Shown here: positions 1 through 9,052 of the stretch, in pieces
Numbering within the stretch: the stretch's first letter is position 1
How the letters are laid out: the number at the start of each line of letters is the position of its first letter
DNA from: Pectobacterium punjabense
GTDB taxonomy: Bacteria > Pseudomonadota > Gammaproteobacteria > Enterobacterales > Enterobacteriaceae
Assembly: GCF_012427845.1 (NCBI RefSeq)
Contig: NZ_CP038498.1
Coordinates: forward strand, 1,116,001 to 1,180,000
Length of the DNA stretch: 64,000 nucleotides
Reading direction: 5' to 3'
Position numbers and translations under genes: made by a program
The notes under the pieces: model-generated
What the model saw: only the letters and a program-made list of their open reading frames with translations
What the model was told of the DNA's origin: nothing
The model's database searches: none

Positions 1-563
1 GCACGTTTGTCCAGATGGTTAGGGACAAGCTGCATCGTGACCGACCAGATAACGTGCATACCGGAGGTGCGTTTTTGCAGACGGTTCTGGAGCAGGTAAT
101 CCGCAAAGCTGGCGGCACGACCTTCCCAGCGGATCGGCTGTCCAGTGTTATCCAACACCTGTCCGTACAGCAGCGGTTCGCGGCTGATTTGGATATCGTT
201 AGCGTCGGAATACAGATCGGTGTTACTGGCGTCATCGCCCATCAGCAGGGTAGTGATAATCGCCTGGCGCAGGCTGGCAACGGAATTGGTGGCCGAAATG
301 GTTTCGATCGTGATTGAACCGGCATCAAAGTTGATGTGGCTACGCGTCTTATATTGATCGGTGTATTTGACGTAGTCTTTCGGGCCGGCGATCAGTACTT
401 CATTCATCCCCCAGATATTTTCGATGTTGTTGGCGAACTGGCCCATCAAAATATCGAAGGCGTTGGTATCCTTGAGAAACTCTTCGTCGTTGGCATTCCC
501 TTTGTTTCCTGAACAGGAAACCAGCAGTGGTGCAATCACCAGCAGAGCTAACATTTTCTTCAT
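1..563 (-). CDS. mltC: Membrane-bound lytic murein transglycosylase C, N-terminal part (cut by window edge)
   Basis: Only the first 187 codons are present; the gene runs off the left edge. The product starts with a lipoprotein signal peptide ([17 protein letters not shown], lipobox LVSC), so it is expected on the inner leaflet of the outer membrane, where the family cleaves the glycan strands of peptidoglycan and leaves 1,6-anhydro-muramyl ends. The visible part is the MltC-specific N-terminal region; the SLT-like catalytic domain with its glutamate lies outside the window. It is the last gene of a mutY-yggX-mltC array, the same order as in E. coli, and 52 bp separate it from yggX. Identity is from sequence recall plus synteny. 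Confidence 0.93.
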   Translation of the reverse strand, partial: MKKMLALLVIAPLLVSCSGNKGNANDEEFLKDTNAFDILMGQFANNIENIWGMNEVLIAGPKDYVKYTDQYKTRSHINFDAGSITIETISATNSVASLRQAIITTLLMGDDASNTDLYSDANDIQISREPLLYGQVLDNTGQPIRWEGRAASFADYLLQNRLQKRTSGMHVIWSVTMQLVPNHLDKR

Positions 564-615
564 ATAACAAGCCGTGTCGGAATGGGGACGTAAGCGGGCC
601 CGAAAGCCCGCAATC

Positions 616-888
616 TCAGTGGCTCGGAGGCGTATAGCCTTCGATGTGTACGTCCTTCCCTTCAAACAGGAATTTGATCATTTCCTGTTCCAGCAGCTTA
701 CGGTCGTCAACATTCATCATGCTGAGTTTTTTCTCGTTGATCAGCATGGTTTGCTTGGTTTGCCACTGCGCCCAGGCTTCTTTGGAAATTTCGTTATAGA
801 TGCGCTTGCCCAGATCGCCGGGGTAGAGCTGGAAATCCTGCCCTTCGGCGTCGCGTTGTAAAAAAGTACAAAAAATCGTTCTGCTCAT
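616..888 (-). CDS. yggX: YggX, Fe(2+)-trafficking / oxidative-stress protection protein
   Basis: A 90-residue protein of the YggX family ([20 protein letters not shown] at the start), at the usual length. Members are small cytosolic proteins linked to protection of Fe-S clusters from oxidative damage and to iron handling. The conserved Cys7 is present. Its ATG overlaps the last four bases of mutY, which indicates translational coupling. The neighbourhood fits, because MutY itself carries a [4Fe-4S] cluster. The biochemical role (iron donor versus indirect protection) is not settled by sequence. Confidence 0.95.
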   Translation of the reverse strand: MSRTIFCTFLQRDAEGQDFQLYPGDLGKRIYNEISKEAWAQWQTKQTMLINEKKLSMMNVDDRKLLEQEMIKFLFEGKDVHIEGYTPPSH

Positions 889-1988
889 GCTTCTTCCTCA
901 TCAATTTCGCAGGCTTTCAAATGTGTTGACTGCGGGTGAGCCAACTCCCTCAGCAAGCGTTCTACCGGGGCGGCCAGTCCGACAGACGGCGGCTGCGCTA
1001 AGTTATACCAGAGACCTGCACCGTCATCCATGCAGGACCGGTTTTGTGAGCGGTCGGTCTGCGATACGTCCAGCCAAAGCGGGACGATATCCAGATGAAA
1101 ATGGCTAAATGTATGGCGAAACGCGACAAGCTGTTGCAATCCATCAGGATTCAGACCGCGTTGTTGCAGCCAGAGTTCCAATTCCCGACGTTCGCTGAAC
1201 TGTGGGAAGCAAAATAGCCCGCCCCACAGGCCGACGGCAGGGCGCTGTTGCAGCCAGACCTGAGAACCCTGTTGCATCAGCAGGAACCAGCCGGTTTTCT
1301 CCGGCAGCGTCTGCTTCGGTTTCTTGCCGGGGTATTGCGCCCAGCTATGGTTGGCGTAGGCAATGCAGCCGGTGTTCAGCGGGCACAGCTCGCACTTGGG
1401 GCGACTGCGGGTGCAGACCATCGCACCGAGATCCATCATCGCCTGATTAAACTGGCTGACGCCCTCGGCTGGCGTGACGTCTTCACTCCGTGCCCACAGT
1501 TTCTTTTCGACCTCTTTCTTGCCCGGCCAGCCGTCAATGGCGTAGCAGCGTGCCAGCACGCGCTTCACGTTACCGTCGAGAATGGGATAATGCTGGCCGA
1601 GAGCGAGCGACAACACTGCGCCCGCGGTGGATCGTCCGACGCCCGGTAACGCAGCGACTTCATCAAAGGTGGTGGGGAACTCGCCGCCGTGACGTGACAC
1701 GATGGTCTGTGCCGCTTTGTGCAGGTTGCGCGCGCGGGCGTAGTAGCCCAGCCCGGTCCACAAGTGGAGCACTTCGTCCAGCGGCGCTGCCGCCAGTGCG
1801 TTTACGTTCGGAAAGCGTTCCATAAAGCGTTGGAAATAGGGAATAACCGTGGTGACCTGCGTTTGTTGCAACATCACTTCGGATAGCCATACTTTATAGG
1901 GAGTTTTCTCAAGCTGCCACGGCAGGGTTTTGCGGCCATAGCGTTGATACCAGTCCAGCACCTGATGGGCGAACTGTTGCGCTTGCAT
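885..1988 (-). CDS. mutY: A/G-specific adenine DNA glycosylase
   Basis: MutY removes adenine mispaired with 8-oxoguanine or guanine, the second line of the GO repair system. Visible features in order: the catalytic Glu in [10 protein letters not shown] (residue 37 from the chosen start), the helix-hairpin-helix [12 protein letters not shown], the catalytic Asp in [12 protein letters not shown], the iron-sulfur motif C-x6-C-x2-C-x5-C ([17 protein letters not shown]), and a C-terminal NUDIX-like 8-oxoG recognition domain ([20 protein letters not shown]). Two adjacent ATGs exist; I chose the second (1988) because it gives the conserved N terminus [14 protein letters not shown]. It is divergent from trmB and heads the mutY-yggX-mltC operon. 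Confidence 0.97.
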   Translation of the reverse strand: MQAQQFAHQVLDWYQRYGRKTLPWQLEKTPYKVWLSEVMLQQTQVTTVIPYFQRFMERFPNVNALAAAPLDEVLHLWTGLGYYARARNLHKAAQTIVSRHGGEFPTTFDEVAALPGVGRSTAGAVLSLALGQHYPILDGNVKRVLARCYAIDGWPGKKEVEKKLWARSEDVTPAEGVSQFNQAMMDLGAMVCTRSRPKCELCPLNTGCIAYANHSWAQYPGKKPKQTLPEKTGWFLLMQQGSQVWLQQRPAVGLWGGLFCFPQFSERRELELWLQQRGLNPDGLQQLVAFRHTFSHFHLDIVPLWLDVSQTDRSQNRSCMDDGAGLWYNLAQPPSVGLAAPVERLLRELAHPQSTHLKACEIDEEEA

Positions 1989-2156
1989 CATAAAATGGGG
2001 TCACTATCCGGCAGGTAAAAAGTTTGATAGCGATTCCAGCACAGAGTGAATGTGCTGTAAACCGGAACTTTCCGAGGCAGTGGGCTTGCTAAACCACGGT
2101 ATCCTTGCATAATGCGCGTTTCCTTAATGAAATCGGACAGCAAGTAAGCACTCTTT

Positions 2157-2876
2157 ATGATTAACAACGTCATTTCACCGGAATTTGATGAAAATGGGCG
2201 CCCGATGCGTCGTATCCGCAGTTTTGTCCGCCGTCAGGGGCGTTTGACGAACGGGCAACAGCTGGCGCTGGATAACTACTGGCCGGTGATGGGCGTGGAA
2301 TATCAGACCGAGCTGGTCGATTTTAACGCGCTATTTGGTCGTGACGCGCCAGTAGTGCTGGAAATTGGTTTTGGGATGGGTGCCTCGCTGGTGACGATGG
2401 CGGCACAGCATCCTGAGCAGAATTTCCTCGGCATCGAAGTTCACCTGCCGGGCGTGGGGGCGTGTCTCGCTGCCGCACAGGAGGCGGGAATCAGCAATCT
2501 GCGCGTCATGTGTCACGATGCTGTCGAAGTGCTGATGAATATGATCCCGGATGGCTCGCTGTCTATGGTTCAACTCTTCTTCCCAGACCCGTGGCATAAA
2601 GCCCGCCATAATAAACGCCGTATCGTCCAGGTACCTTTTGTCCAACTGGTACGGAGTAAGCTGAAAGTCGGCGGCGTGTTCCATATGGCAACAGACTGGG
2701 AACCTTATGCGCAACATATGCTCGAAGTGATGACCTCTGTCACCGAGTACCGTAATCTTTCCAATAATAATGAGTACGTTGAGCGGCCGGAGTCCCGTCC
2801 GCTGACGAAATTTGAAGCGCGCGGCCAGCGTTTGGGGCATGGCGTGTGGGATCTGATGTTTGAGAGGATAAAATAA
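2157..2876 (+). CDS. trmB: tRNA (guanine-N7-)-methyltransferase
   Basis: A 239-residue SAM-dependent methyltransferase that makes m7G46 in the variable loop of tRNAs. The SAM-binding motif [12 protein letters not shown], the acidic motif [14 protein letters not shown] and the TrmB signature [16 protein letters not shown] are all present, and the length equals the E. coli protein. The gene is divergent from mutY (168 bp between starts) and separated from yggL by one base, so the two are very likely co-transcribed. The N terminus [16 protein letters not shown] aligns with that of E. coli. Confidence 0.97.
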   Translation: MINNVISPEFDENGRPMRRIRSFVRRQGRLTNGQQLALDNYWPVMGVEYQTELVDFNALFGRDAPVVLEIGFGMGASLVTMAAQHPEQNFLGIEVHLPGVGACLAAAQEAGISNLRVMCHDAVEVLMNMIPDGSLSMVQLFFPDPWHKARHNKRRIVQVPFVQLVRSKLKVGGVFHMATDWEPYAQHMLEVMTSVTEYRNLSNNNEYVERPESRPLTKFEARGQRLGHGVWDLMFERIK

Positions 2877-2877
2877 A

Positions 2878-3222
2878 ATGGCACAAGCTCGTAGCCGTCG
2901 TTTACGTAAAAAGCTTCATATCGATGAGTTTCAGGAGTTAGGTTTTTCGGTCAACTTCCGCTTTCCAGAAGGCACTAGCGTGGAAGACATCGATAAGCTG
3001 ATGGATAAGTTCGTCGACGACGTCATTGAACCACAAGGGCTGGCATTTGAAGGCAGCGGTTATTTGCACTGGGAAGGTCTGATCTGCCTGCAAAAGATCG
3101 GTCACTGCACCGAAGAGCATCGCCAGCTGGTTAGTCGCTGGTTGGAAGAACAGAAACTGACGGACGTAAAAGTTAGCAATCTGTTCGATATCTGGTGGGA
3201 TCTGCCAGAACACCTACTGTAA
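2878..3222 (+). CDS. yggL: YggL family 50S ribosome-associated protein (DUF469)
   Basis: A 114-residue basic-then-acidic protein with the DUF469 pattern (LRKKLHIDEFQELGFSV near the start, FDIWWDLPEHLL at the C terminus). YggL has been reported to bind the 50S ribosomal subunit; its physiological role is unclear. It starts one base after the trmB stop, which implies a trmB-yggL transcriptional unit as in other enterobacteria. The protein is complete and of normal length. Confidence 0.93.
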   Translation: MAQARSRRLRKKLHIDEFQELGFSVNFRFPEGTSVEDIDKLMDKFVDDVIEPQGLAFEGSGYLHWEGLICLQKIGHCTEEHRQLVSRWLEEQKLTDVKVSNLFDIWWDLPEHLL

Positions 3223-3243
3223 TCCTTGGTCTTATCAAGGTAT

Positions 3244-3267
3244 GCCTGAGCTGATTTTGGCTCAGGC
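3244..3267 (+). terminator. Stem-loop after yggL, possible terminator
   Basis: The arms GCCTGAGC (3244-3251) and GCTCAGGC (3260-3267) are perfectly complementary with an 8-base loop. No real U-tract follows (GTTATC), so it is a weak or attenuating terminator at best. Confidence 0.45.
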
Positions 3268-3336
3268 GTTATCTGCCTCATCAAAGGGCGCATTGCCGCT
3301 TTCTCGCCACTGCCGTTGTTTTCTTCAGGAGAAAAT

Positions 3337-4050
3337 ATGTCGCGTAAAATGACCTTGGGTTTATTGATGTTGCTGTCCTGGCAAGCGCAGGCGGCTTACC
3401 AGTGCAACGTGAACCCGCAGGACGACATTATTATCAGTCCGCAGCACGTACAGGTCGTGGGTGCCAGTGGTAATTTACAGCTTTCTCCGCAGGGCGATAT
3501 TGTCCGTAACGGTACGCCGCTGACCCTGAATGCCGAACAGCGCCAAAAGGCCAAAACCTATCAGGCGGATTTACGCCAGCAGCTGCCGTGGATCGATCAG
3601 GGCGCGCAGCAGCATCTTGAAAAAGCGCGGGTCGCGCTGGATAACGTCATCGTGCAGGAGCTTGGCAGCGACAGCAATGTGCGCAACCGTCTGACTACGC
3701 TGGATAAACAGCTCAAGCAGCAGATGAACCGAATTATCGAACATCGCAACGACGGTTTGACGTTCCACCATCAGGCGATTAAGCAGGTTGAGCAAGATGG
3801 CAAGCAGATCGTGCAGCAAAGCATGGGCGGCGTCTTGCAGGACAGCCTGAACGAAATGGGCGTGAAACAGATGTCCAGCGGCAGCAATCCGCTACAGGCG
3901 ATGATGGGCAACCTTGGCGGTTTGCAGAAAGCGATTCAGGCTGAGTGGAACAATCAGGAACTGGAGTTCCAGCGTTTCGGCAATGACGTATGTAGCCGCG
4001 TCACATCGCTGGAAAACCAGCGCAAGAGTCTGTTGCAGACGCTGAAGTAA
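3337..4050 (+). CDS. yggN: YggN family periplasmic protein (DUF2884)
   Basis: A protein of about 237 residues with a clear Sec signal peptide (MSRKMTLGLLMLLSWQAQA, cleavage after AQA), so it is expected in the periplasm. The body is rich in Gln and charged residues with helix-forming segments, typical of the DUF2884/YggN family; function unknown. I chose the ATG at 3337, preceded by AGGAGA at the right spacing, over an upstream in-frame start at 3316 that would put residues ahead of the signal peptide. It closes the conserved trmB-yggL-yggN order and is followed by a strong terminator. Confidence 0.9.
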   Translation: MSRKMTLGLLMLLSWQAQAAYQCNVNPQDDIIISPQHVQVVGASGNLQLSPQGDIVRNGTPLTLNAEQRQKAKTYQADLRQQLPWIDQGAQQHLEKARVALDNVIVQELGSDSNVRNRLTTLDKQLKQQMNRIIEHRNDGLTFHHQAIKQVEQDGKQIVQQSMGGVLQDSLNEMGVKQMSSGSNPLQAMMGNLGGLQKAIQAEWNNQELEFQRFGNDVCSRVTSLENQRKSLLQTLK

Positions 4051-4065
4051 ACTGGCGTCGCTTAA

Positions 4066-4091
4066 GGAAACGGGCTGAGGCCCGTTTTTTG
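4066..4091 (+). terminator. Rho-independent terminator of yggN
   Basis: The GC-rich hairpin AACGGGC-TGAG-GCCCGTT is followed directly by a run of T (4085-4090). Confidence 0.88.
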
Positions 4092-4250
4092 ATCGTCCTT
4101 TTCCTCTCACCTTCCCCGTATTTTCCTTTTCGGTCTGACCGCTTTACCTGTAACCGAATGCCTCATGAAATTCATTGCTTGTTACTTTCATACGTTATGA
4201 CTATTTGTACTAGTAACATAGAGTGACAATCACATTTATGTTCGAACAGG

Positions 4251-7200
4251 GTGTCGTTAATGCTCTCGATGTGGAAAATCCATCCTTTCAAAAATAATCC
4301 TTTTAACAACCATTTCTTTAAAAGTAATTCATTTAAAAACAATGAAATATGTATCACGGTGATGTCGCGTCATGCCAGTGTGAAAGGTGGTTGTGATGGT
4401 GCTCGTTACCGTGTGCTTGCGATGGGGTTACTGCTGTTTTGTCCTGTAACGTTATGGGGAGCGGATAATTTTCGTACGGCGGAGTATGCGCGTAATGGTG
4501 CTGCGCTGGATTCGATCAACGCGGCAGAGGCTTACAGTCTCGGCTTTTCGGGCAAAGGAGTGAGCGTTGCGGTCATTGATGCTACCGGCGAACTGAGCGG
4601 TGATGAATTTACCGGACGAGTGGATGCGGGCGCGGGGTGGATCTCATCGCCATGGAATGGGGCATTTCATGGCTACGCGGTGGCGGGTGTCATTGGTGCG
4701 GCGAAAAACGATAGCGGTATTCACGGCATCGCGTATCAGGCGACGCTACTGCCGTTAGGAACCACTTTTTCATCGGATACCTTGGTTAACGCCCAGCTTA
4801 ACGTGCTCGACCGTCCAGATATCAAGATCGTCAATAATAGCTGGGGATACCGAATATTTAACGACACGGTGCAGACGTTCAGCGCCGATCGTCAGATTGA
4901 ATTGCTGGACGGCATCATCAACAATAACATGGTGATTGGTGCGGAGATGGCAAGACTAGGGCAGTTAACGGTGTTTGCTGCCGGAAACGAAGGCCATCTG
5001 ACGCCGTCTATTATCTCTGGGTTGCCAACGCTGCTAGATGCCTATGGCATTGAGAATACAATTGCCAATAACTGGCTAAATGTCGTGGCTTACGATCCTT
5101 CCCAACGTCCTTCCAGCGCCGCGTTTATTGCATCATTCAGCAATCTGGGATTGGGATCGTCCGCGTACACGCTGCTTGCGCCGGGCGTGAACATTGTTTC
5201 TACCAGAGATGCCAACACGACTGATACATTCAGCGGTACATCATTTGCGACACCCTATGTTTCGGGCGTTGCCGCGCTGACGTCTGAGGCGTTTCCGTAT
5301 CTGAACGGTAAGCAGCTAGCCGATATTCTTTTGTCTACGGCGACGCCGCTCACGGGGAGTAACACCCCGCGTGCGGTGTTGCTCATCCACAAGAATTACG
5401 ATGACCATCAAAACTATCTCAGTAGTGAACTCAATGTTTACGCGACGGGTAATGCCGTCACGTTTAGCGATGAGGAAATGACCGTACTTCTGGCGCGGGT
5501 CAGAGAGGATGCGTTCTTCGATAATCTTACGGATGAACAGGTGCGCAGCGCGATTCGAGCCCGCGCCAGCGCGCAAAATATCAATGTGCTTACGACGGAT
5601 GATTACCAGTCACTATTTGGTCAGGGGATGGTTAATGCGTATAAAGCGGTGCAGGGGCCGGGCGCATTGAATGCCCAGAGGCTAAGCAATAGCGATCTCA
5701 GCAGTGGAACGTTTAACGGTAACTACGCGATCTACGGGGTTGATACGCAAGGCTATTCCAGCACCTGGAGCAATGATATCGCTCAGGTGAAAAATACGAC
5801 CAGCGGGAGTGCTCTGTATCAGTTGGATGTTGGTTTACGCAAACAGGGCGCAGGGGCGCTTTATCTAACGGGCAATAATACCTATCTCGGGCCGACCATT
5901 GTCGAAGGCGGCAGCGTCGTGGTGGGCAGAGTGGCGCAGGGGAGCGGCAGTTTGGCAGGGGATGTCTGGGTGCAATCTTCAGCGACGCTAGGCGGGCATG
6001 GCAAAATTGCCGGCACCGTCACGCTTGAGAACGGCTCAACGCTTTCACCCGGCGCATCCGTTGGCACATTAACGGTGGGTAATGTGGTGTTTCAGCCCGG
6101 CAGTCTTTATCACTATGAGGTTGATGAGCAGGGTAACGCCGATGGCCTGAATGTCACGCAGGATGCGACACTGGCGGGCACCGTGGTGCTGGATGCGCCT
6201 TCACAGTCATTAGGCGATCGGTTTACCCTGTTGAATGTCGGTGGCGCCCTGAGTGGCAGCTTTGATGGATTAACGTCTAACTCAACTCAGCCTTTCCTGC
6301 AAGACACGCTGAGCTATAGCAACAAACAGGCTTATCTGGACGTGGTGCGTAATAATCGCGCCTTTAACGACGTGGCCACCAGTCGTAATCAACGCGCCGT
6401 TGCGCAGACGATCGAGAGCCAGAATAGTGGGTCGGTTTTCTCTGCTATCGCGAACAGCCGCAGTGAAGGGGCCGCACGGGCTGCATTTGATAACCTCGAT
6501 GGCGAGATCTACGCCGCCTCGCGTGCCGCATTGCTCCAGCGTAGCCGGTACGTGCGAGACGCGATCAACAGCGCACTGCACGACGAAAATGCACAGTCGC
6601 TTTGGTTGAGTACGTGGGCGAACAAGGGGAAGTTCGAGGAGACCGCTGAATCCTCACGTGTTAACCACAGCGGCTATGGCTTCTTAATCGGTAACGGTAG
6701 CCCAGTCGGTGAAAGCAGCACGCTGGGGGTCGTCGTCGGTGCAGAGAAAAGCAAGATCAAAACCGATGCACGTGCCGCCAGTAACGATGTGACGGCTTAT
6801 CACGTTGGCAGCTATTGGGGAACGAGCTATAGCGGCATCGCATGGCGATCCGGTCTGGTCTACAGCTATCTGGACATGGGCAGCGAGCGAGACATTCAGG
6901 TGCCCGGACTCACGAGCCGCGCTCAGGCGGATTATCATGCGCACCTTGTTCAGGGATTTGCAGAAGGAAGTCATCGATTTGCGTTCAATGACAGCCTAAG
7001 CATTGAACCTTATGGCAATCTCTCGTATGCCTGGCTCGATCTCGCGGGTGGGCAGGAACATGGCAGCGCCGCTGCACTGCGCTGGGAACGTCAGGGGAGT
7101 GGGGCGGGGTACTCAACGCTGGGATTACGCGGCGAAGCGCGCTGGTCTTCTCTCTCGTCTGTCCGGCTCTATGCCGATGCGGGCTACCAGCGACGTCTGA

Positions 7201-7415
7201 CGTCGGACCGTACTCAGACGCGGCTGAGTTTTGTGCAAGGTGGCGACGCTTATACGATCCGCTCTGCGGCTGACGATCGTGATGCGCTGCTATTGCAGGC
7301 AGGCGTCACGTTGGCGATAAAATCGAATACGACGCTGTTGCTGGGCTACCAAGGCGTAGTGAGCGATAAAATGAGCGAAAACAGTGCGAAAATGCAGTTT
7401 GGCTTCACATTTTGA
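4251..7415 (+). CDS. Subtilisin-type (S8) autotransporter serine protease
   Basis: A large secreted protease of type V secretion. From the GTG at 4251 it has 1054 residues: an unusual Asn/Phe/Lys-rich leader (residues 11-31), a hydrophobic export segment (about 57-71, MGLLLFCPVTLWGA), and an S8 catalytic domain with the Asp in SVAVID (D110), the His in FHGYAVAGVIGA (H140) and the Ser in FSGTSFATPYVSG (S331). A passenger-associated repeat follows (about 535-620, GNNTYLGPTIVEGGS), then a C-terminal beta-barrel of roughly 270 residues ending in FGFTF, the usual outer-membrane terminus. Family knowledge (for example the Serratia SSP proteases) predicts surface display or release with extracellular proteolysis. 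The start is uncertain: ATGs at 4260 and 4362 are in frame, and 4362 gives a more ordinary signal peptide. The gene is absent from this place in E. coli, so it is an accessory insertion between yggN and tas. Confidence 0.92.
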   Translation: MSLMLSMWKIHPFKNNPFNNHFFKSNSFKNNEICITVMSRHASVKGGCDGARYRVLAMGLLLFCPVTLWGADNFRTAEYARNGAALDSINAAEAYSLGFSGKGVSVAVIDATGELSGDEFTGRVDAGAGWISSPWNGAFHGYAVAGVIGAAKNDSGIHGIAYQATLLPLGTTFSSDTLVNAQLNVLDRPDIKIVNNSWGYRIFNDTVQTFSADRQIELLDGIINNNMVIGAEMARLGQLTVFAAGNEGHLTPSIISGLPTLLDAYGIENTIANNWLNVVAYDPSQRPSSAAFIASFSNLGLGSSAYTLLAPGVNIVSTRDANTTDTFSGTSFATPYVSGVAALTSEAFPYLNGKQLADILLSTATPLTGSNTPRAVLLIHKNYDDHQNYLSSELNVYATGNAVTFSDEEMTVLLARVREDAFFDNLTDEQVRSAIRARASAQNINVLTTDDYQSLFGQGMVNAYKAVQGPGALNAQRLSNSDLSSGTFNGNYAIYGVDTQGYSSTWSNDIAQVKNTTSGSALYQLDVGLRKQGAGALYLTGNNTYLGPTIVEGGSVVVGRVAQGSGSLAGDVWVQSSATLGGHGKIAGTVTLENGSTLSPGASVGTLTVGNVVFQPGSLYHYEVDEQGNADGLNVTQDATLAGTVVLDAPSQSLGDRFTLLNVGGALSGSFDGLTSNSTQPFLQDTLSYSNKQAYLDVVRNNRAFNDVATSRNQRAVAQTIESQNSGSVFSAIANSRSEGAARAAFDNLDGEIYAASRAALLQRSRYVRDAINSALHDENAQSLWLSTWANKGKFEETAESSRVNHSGYGFLIGNGSPVGESSTLGVVVGAEKSKIKTDARAASNDVTAYHVGSYWGTSYSGIAWRSGLVYSYLDMGSERDIQVPGLTSRAQADYHAHLVQGFAEGSHRFAFNDSLSIEPYGNLSYAWLDLAGGQEHGSAAALRWERQGSGAGYSTLGLRGEARWSSLSSVRLYADAGYQRRLTSDRTQTRLSFVQGGDAYTIRSAADDRDALLLQAGVTLAIKSNTTLLLGYQGVVSDKMSENSAKMQFGFTF
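4281..4343 (+). repeat. Degenerate in-frame repeat in the autotransporter leader
   Basis: The DNA is AT-rich with an imperfect period of 4-6 codons, encoding HPFKNN / PFNN / HFFKSN / SFKNN. It sits ahead of the hydrophobic export segment. It is either a low-complexity N-terminal extension of the signal peptide or untranslated leader if translation starts at 4362. Confidence 0.6.
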
Positions 7416-7424
7416 CGTGAAGTT

Positions 7425-7465
7425 AGTAATCCCACTCGACGAGTGAAAGGTCGGGTGGGATTACT
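7425..7465. terminator. Bidirectional terminator-like hairpin between convergent genes
   Basis: Two 16-base arms, 7425-7440 (AGTAATCCCACTCGAC) and 7450-7465, pair fully with one G-U. The hairpin lies between the stop codons of the autotransporter gene and tas, which converge here. There is no long T-run on either side. Confidence 0.75.
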
Positions 7466-7478
7466 GTAGCGCTATGTA

Positions 7479-8519
7479 TTACGGCGCCGGGAACGTAAAG
7501 CGGCGGTGGATGGTTTCCAATTCGTCAAGGATCTCGCCATCCAGCGTCAGGTTCTGGCTGTCGAGGTTGATTTGTAACTGCTCCAGCGTGGTCGCACCCA
7601 GCAGCGTACTGGCGACGAACGGCTGTTGACGCACAAACGCCAATGCCATTTGTGCCGGGTTCAAACCGTGTTTGTGTGCCAGCGCGACGTACTCGGCAAC
7701 GGCTGCCTGAGCTTGCGGGCCGGTATAGCGCGTGAAGCGGCTGAATAGCGTGTTGCGCGCGTCGGCAGGTTTTGCGCCATTCAGGTACTTACCCGTCAGC
7801 GTACCGAACGCCAGCGATGAATAGGCGAGGAGTTCGACGCCTTCATGCTGGCTGATTTCCGCCAGGCCGACTTCAAAACTGCGATTCAGCAGACTGTAAG
7901 GGTTCTGGATCGATACGATACGCGGCAGATCGTGTTTTTCCGCCAAATTCAGGTAGCGCATCACGCCCCATGGGGTTTCGTTGGAAACGCCGATATAGCG
8001 AATTTTACCGGCACGCACCTGTTCATTTAACGCTTCCAGCGTTTCCAGCAGCGTCACGACGGGTTTGTCGTCAGTATATTGATAGTTAAGCTTGCCAAAG
8101 CAGTTGGTCTGGCGCTGCGGCCAATGCAACTGATAGAGGTCGATATAGTCAGTATTCAAGCGTTGCAGGCTGGCATCCAGCGCTGCGCGGATGTTTTTTC
8201 TATCCAGCGCCTGCTGTGGGCGAATGCTGTGATCGCTTCCGCGCACAGGACCTGAGACTTTACTCGCTACAATCAATTTCTCGCGTCCACCACGGGATTT
8301 CAGCCAGGAACCGATATAGCTCTCGGTTAACCCTTGCGTTTCCGGGCGTGGGGGAACGGCGTACATTTCTGCTGTGTCAATCAGGTTAACACCTGCGGCA
8401 ATGGCGTGATCTAACTGGGCATGAGCGTCTGCTTCGCTGTTCTGTTCGCCAAAGGTCATCGTACCAAGACCCAGCACGCTCACTTCTAAAGAACTATGGG
8501 GAATACGGTGATATTGCAT
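7479..8519 (-). CDS. tas: NADP(H)-dependent aldo-keto reductase Tas
   Basis: A 346-residue aldo/keto reductase, the same length as E. coli Tas. The (beta/alpha)8 family motifs are visible: LGLGTMTFGEQ, NLIDTAEMY (Asp and catalytic Tyr), LIVASKV (catalytic Lys), QLHWPQR (His) and the C-terminal cofactor region VASTLLGATTLEQLQ. E. coli Tas was named for suppressing tyrosine auxotrophy under starvation; the physiological substrate is not established. It stands alone on the minus strand downstream of the ygdR-like gene, matching the mutH-ygdQ-ygdR-tas order of E. coli apart from ygdQ. Confidence 0.95.
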   Translation of the reverse strand: MQYHRIPHSSLEVSVLGLGTMTFGEQNSEADAHAQLDHAIAAGVNLIDTAEMYAVPPRPETQGLTESYIGSWLKSRGGREKLIVASKVSGPVRGSDHSIRPQQALDRKNIRAALDASLQRLNTDYIDLYQLHWPQRQTNCFGKLNYQYTDDKPVVTLLETLEALNEQVRAGKIRYIGVSNETPWGVMRYLNLAEKHDLPRIVSIQNPYSLLNRSFEVGLAEISQHEGVELLAYSSLAFGTLTGKYLNGAKPADARNTLFSRFTRYTGPQAQAAVAEYVALAHKHGLNPAQMALAFVRQQPFVASTLLGATTLEQLQINLDSQNLTLDGEILDELETIHRRFTFPAP

Positions 8520-8724
8520 TGCCAGCTTCCTTATGTCTGAAAATAGCAGGCGTATTTCCCATCATCTCCGCATGATTTGCTGCGATTCCAATGAGTTTGG
8601 GAAGACACACCTGAATTCGACTATAAACGAAGCCGTGGCGAGTGGGGAAGTCTCTTCTGCTATCCTTTTCGGATTATTCTTGATGGTGCAGCCCGATGTG
8701 CGGCGTTTCGGGCTGACAGCGATC

Positions 8725-8943
8725 TTAGCGCTGTACGATCTGAGAAATTTGATCGCTGTTGATTTGTTTCTGATTGCCTTGCTCATCGGTATAGCTAAGC
8801 AGCCCGGTATCTTTATCTAACACGGGTTTCCCCTGTGTCAGGAGCATTTGCCCCTCTTTTGTTGCCATCACATAGTCACTGGAACAGCCCGCAAGGGTGA
8901 ATAGTAAGGCCAGTGTTATCGCCATTTTCATCTGTATTTTCAT
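8725..8943 (-). CDS. ygdR: Small YgdI/YgdR-type lipoprotein (DUF903)
   Basis: A 72-residue protein with a lipoprotein signal peptide ([15 protein letters not shown], lipobox LAGC) and a short SH3-like body. The DUF903 hallmark is present: an N-terminal [11 protein letters not shown] strand and the C-terminal [15 protein letters not shown]. It is expected to be lipid-anchored in the envelope; function unknown. Position between mutH and tas matches E. coli ygdR; ygdQ, which lies between ygdR and mutH in E. coli, is missing here. A paralogue with the same architecture is at 50770-50991. A second in-frame ATG (8928) is possible. Confidence 0.88.
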   Translation of the reverse strand: MKIQMKMAITLALLFTLAGCSSDYVMATKEGQMLLTQGKPVLDKDTGLLSYTDEQGNQKQINSDQISQIVQR

Positions 8944-9052
8944 CGTATTAATCCATAAAGAAATCTAACGCTTAAGGTGAGTCTAGCAAAGGGGCGCGGG
9001 GGATAACGTAGGAATAATGGAAAAAATGCGTTTGGAAGGCATTAATTATGTA

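Noticed and set aside
1248..1649. Plus-strand open frame of 133 codons inside mutY
   Set aside because: Antisense to a clearly conserved gene with all catalytic motifs; GC-rich codons on the opposite strand create such frames. No family features.
8533..8820. 95-codon plus-strand open frame between tas and the ygdR-like gene
   Set aside because: Mostly antisense to the lipoprotein gene and its 3' flank, no ribosome-binding site, no known family.
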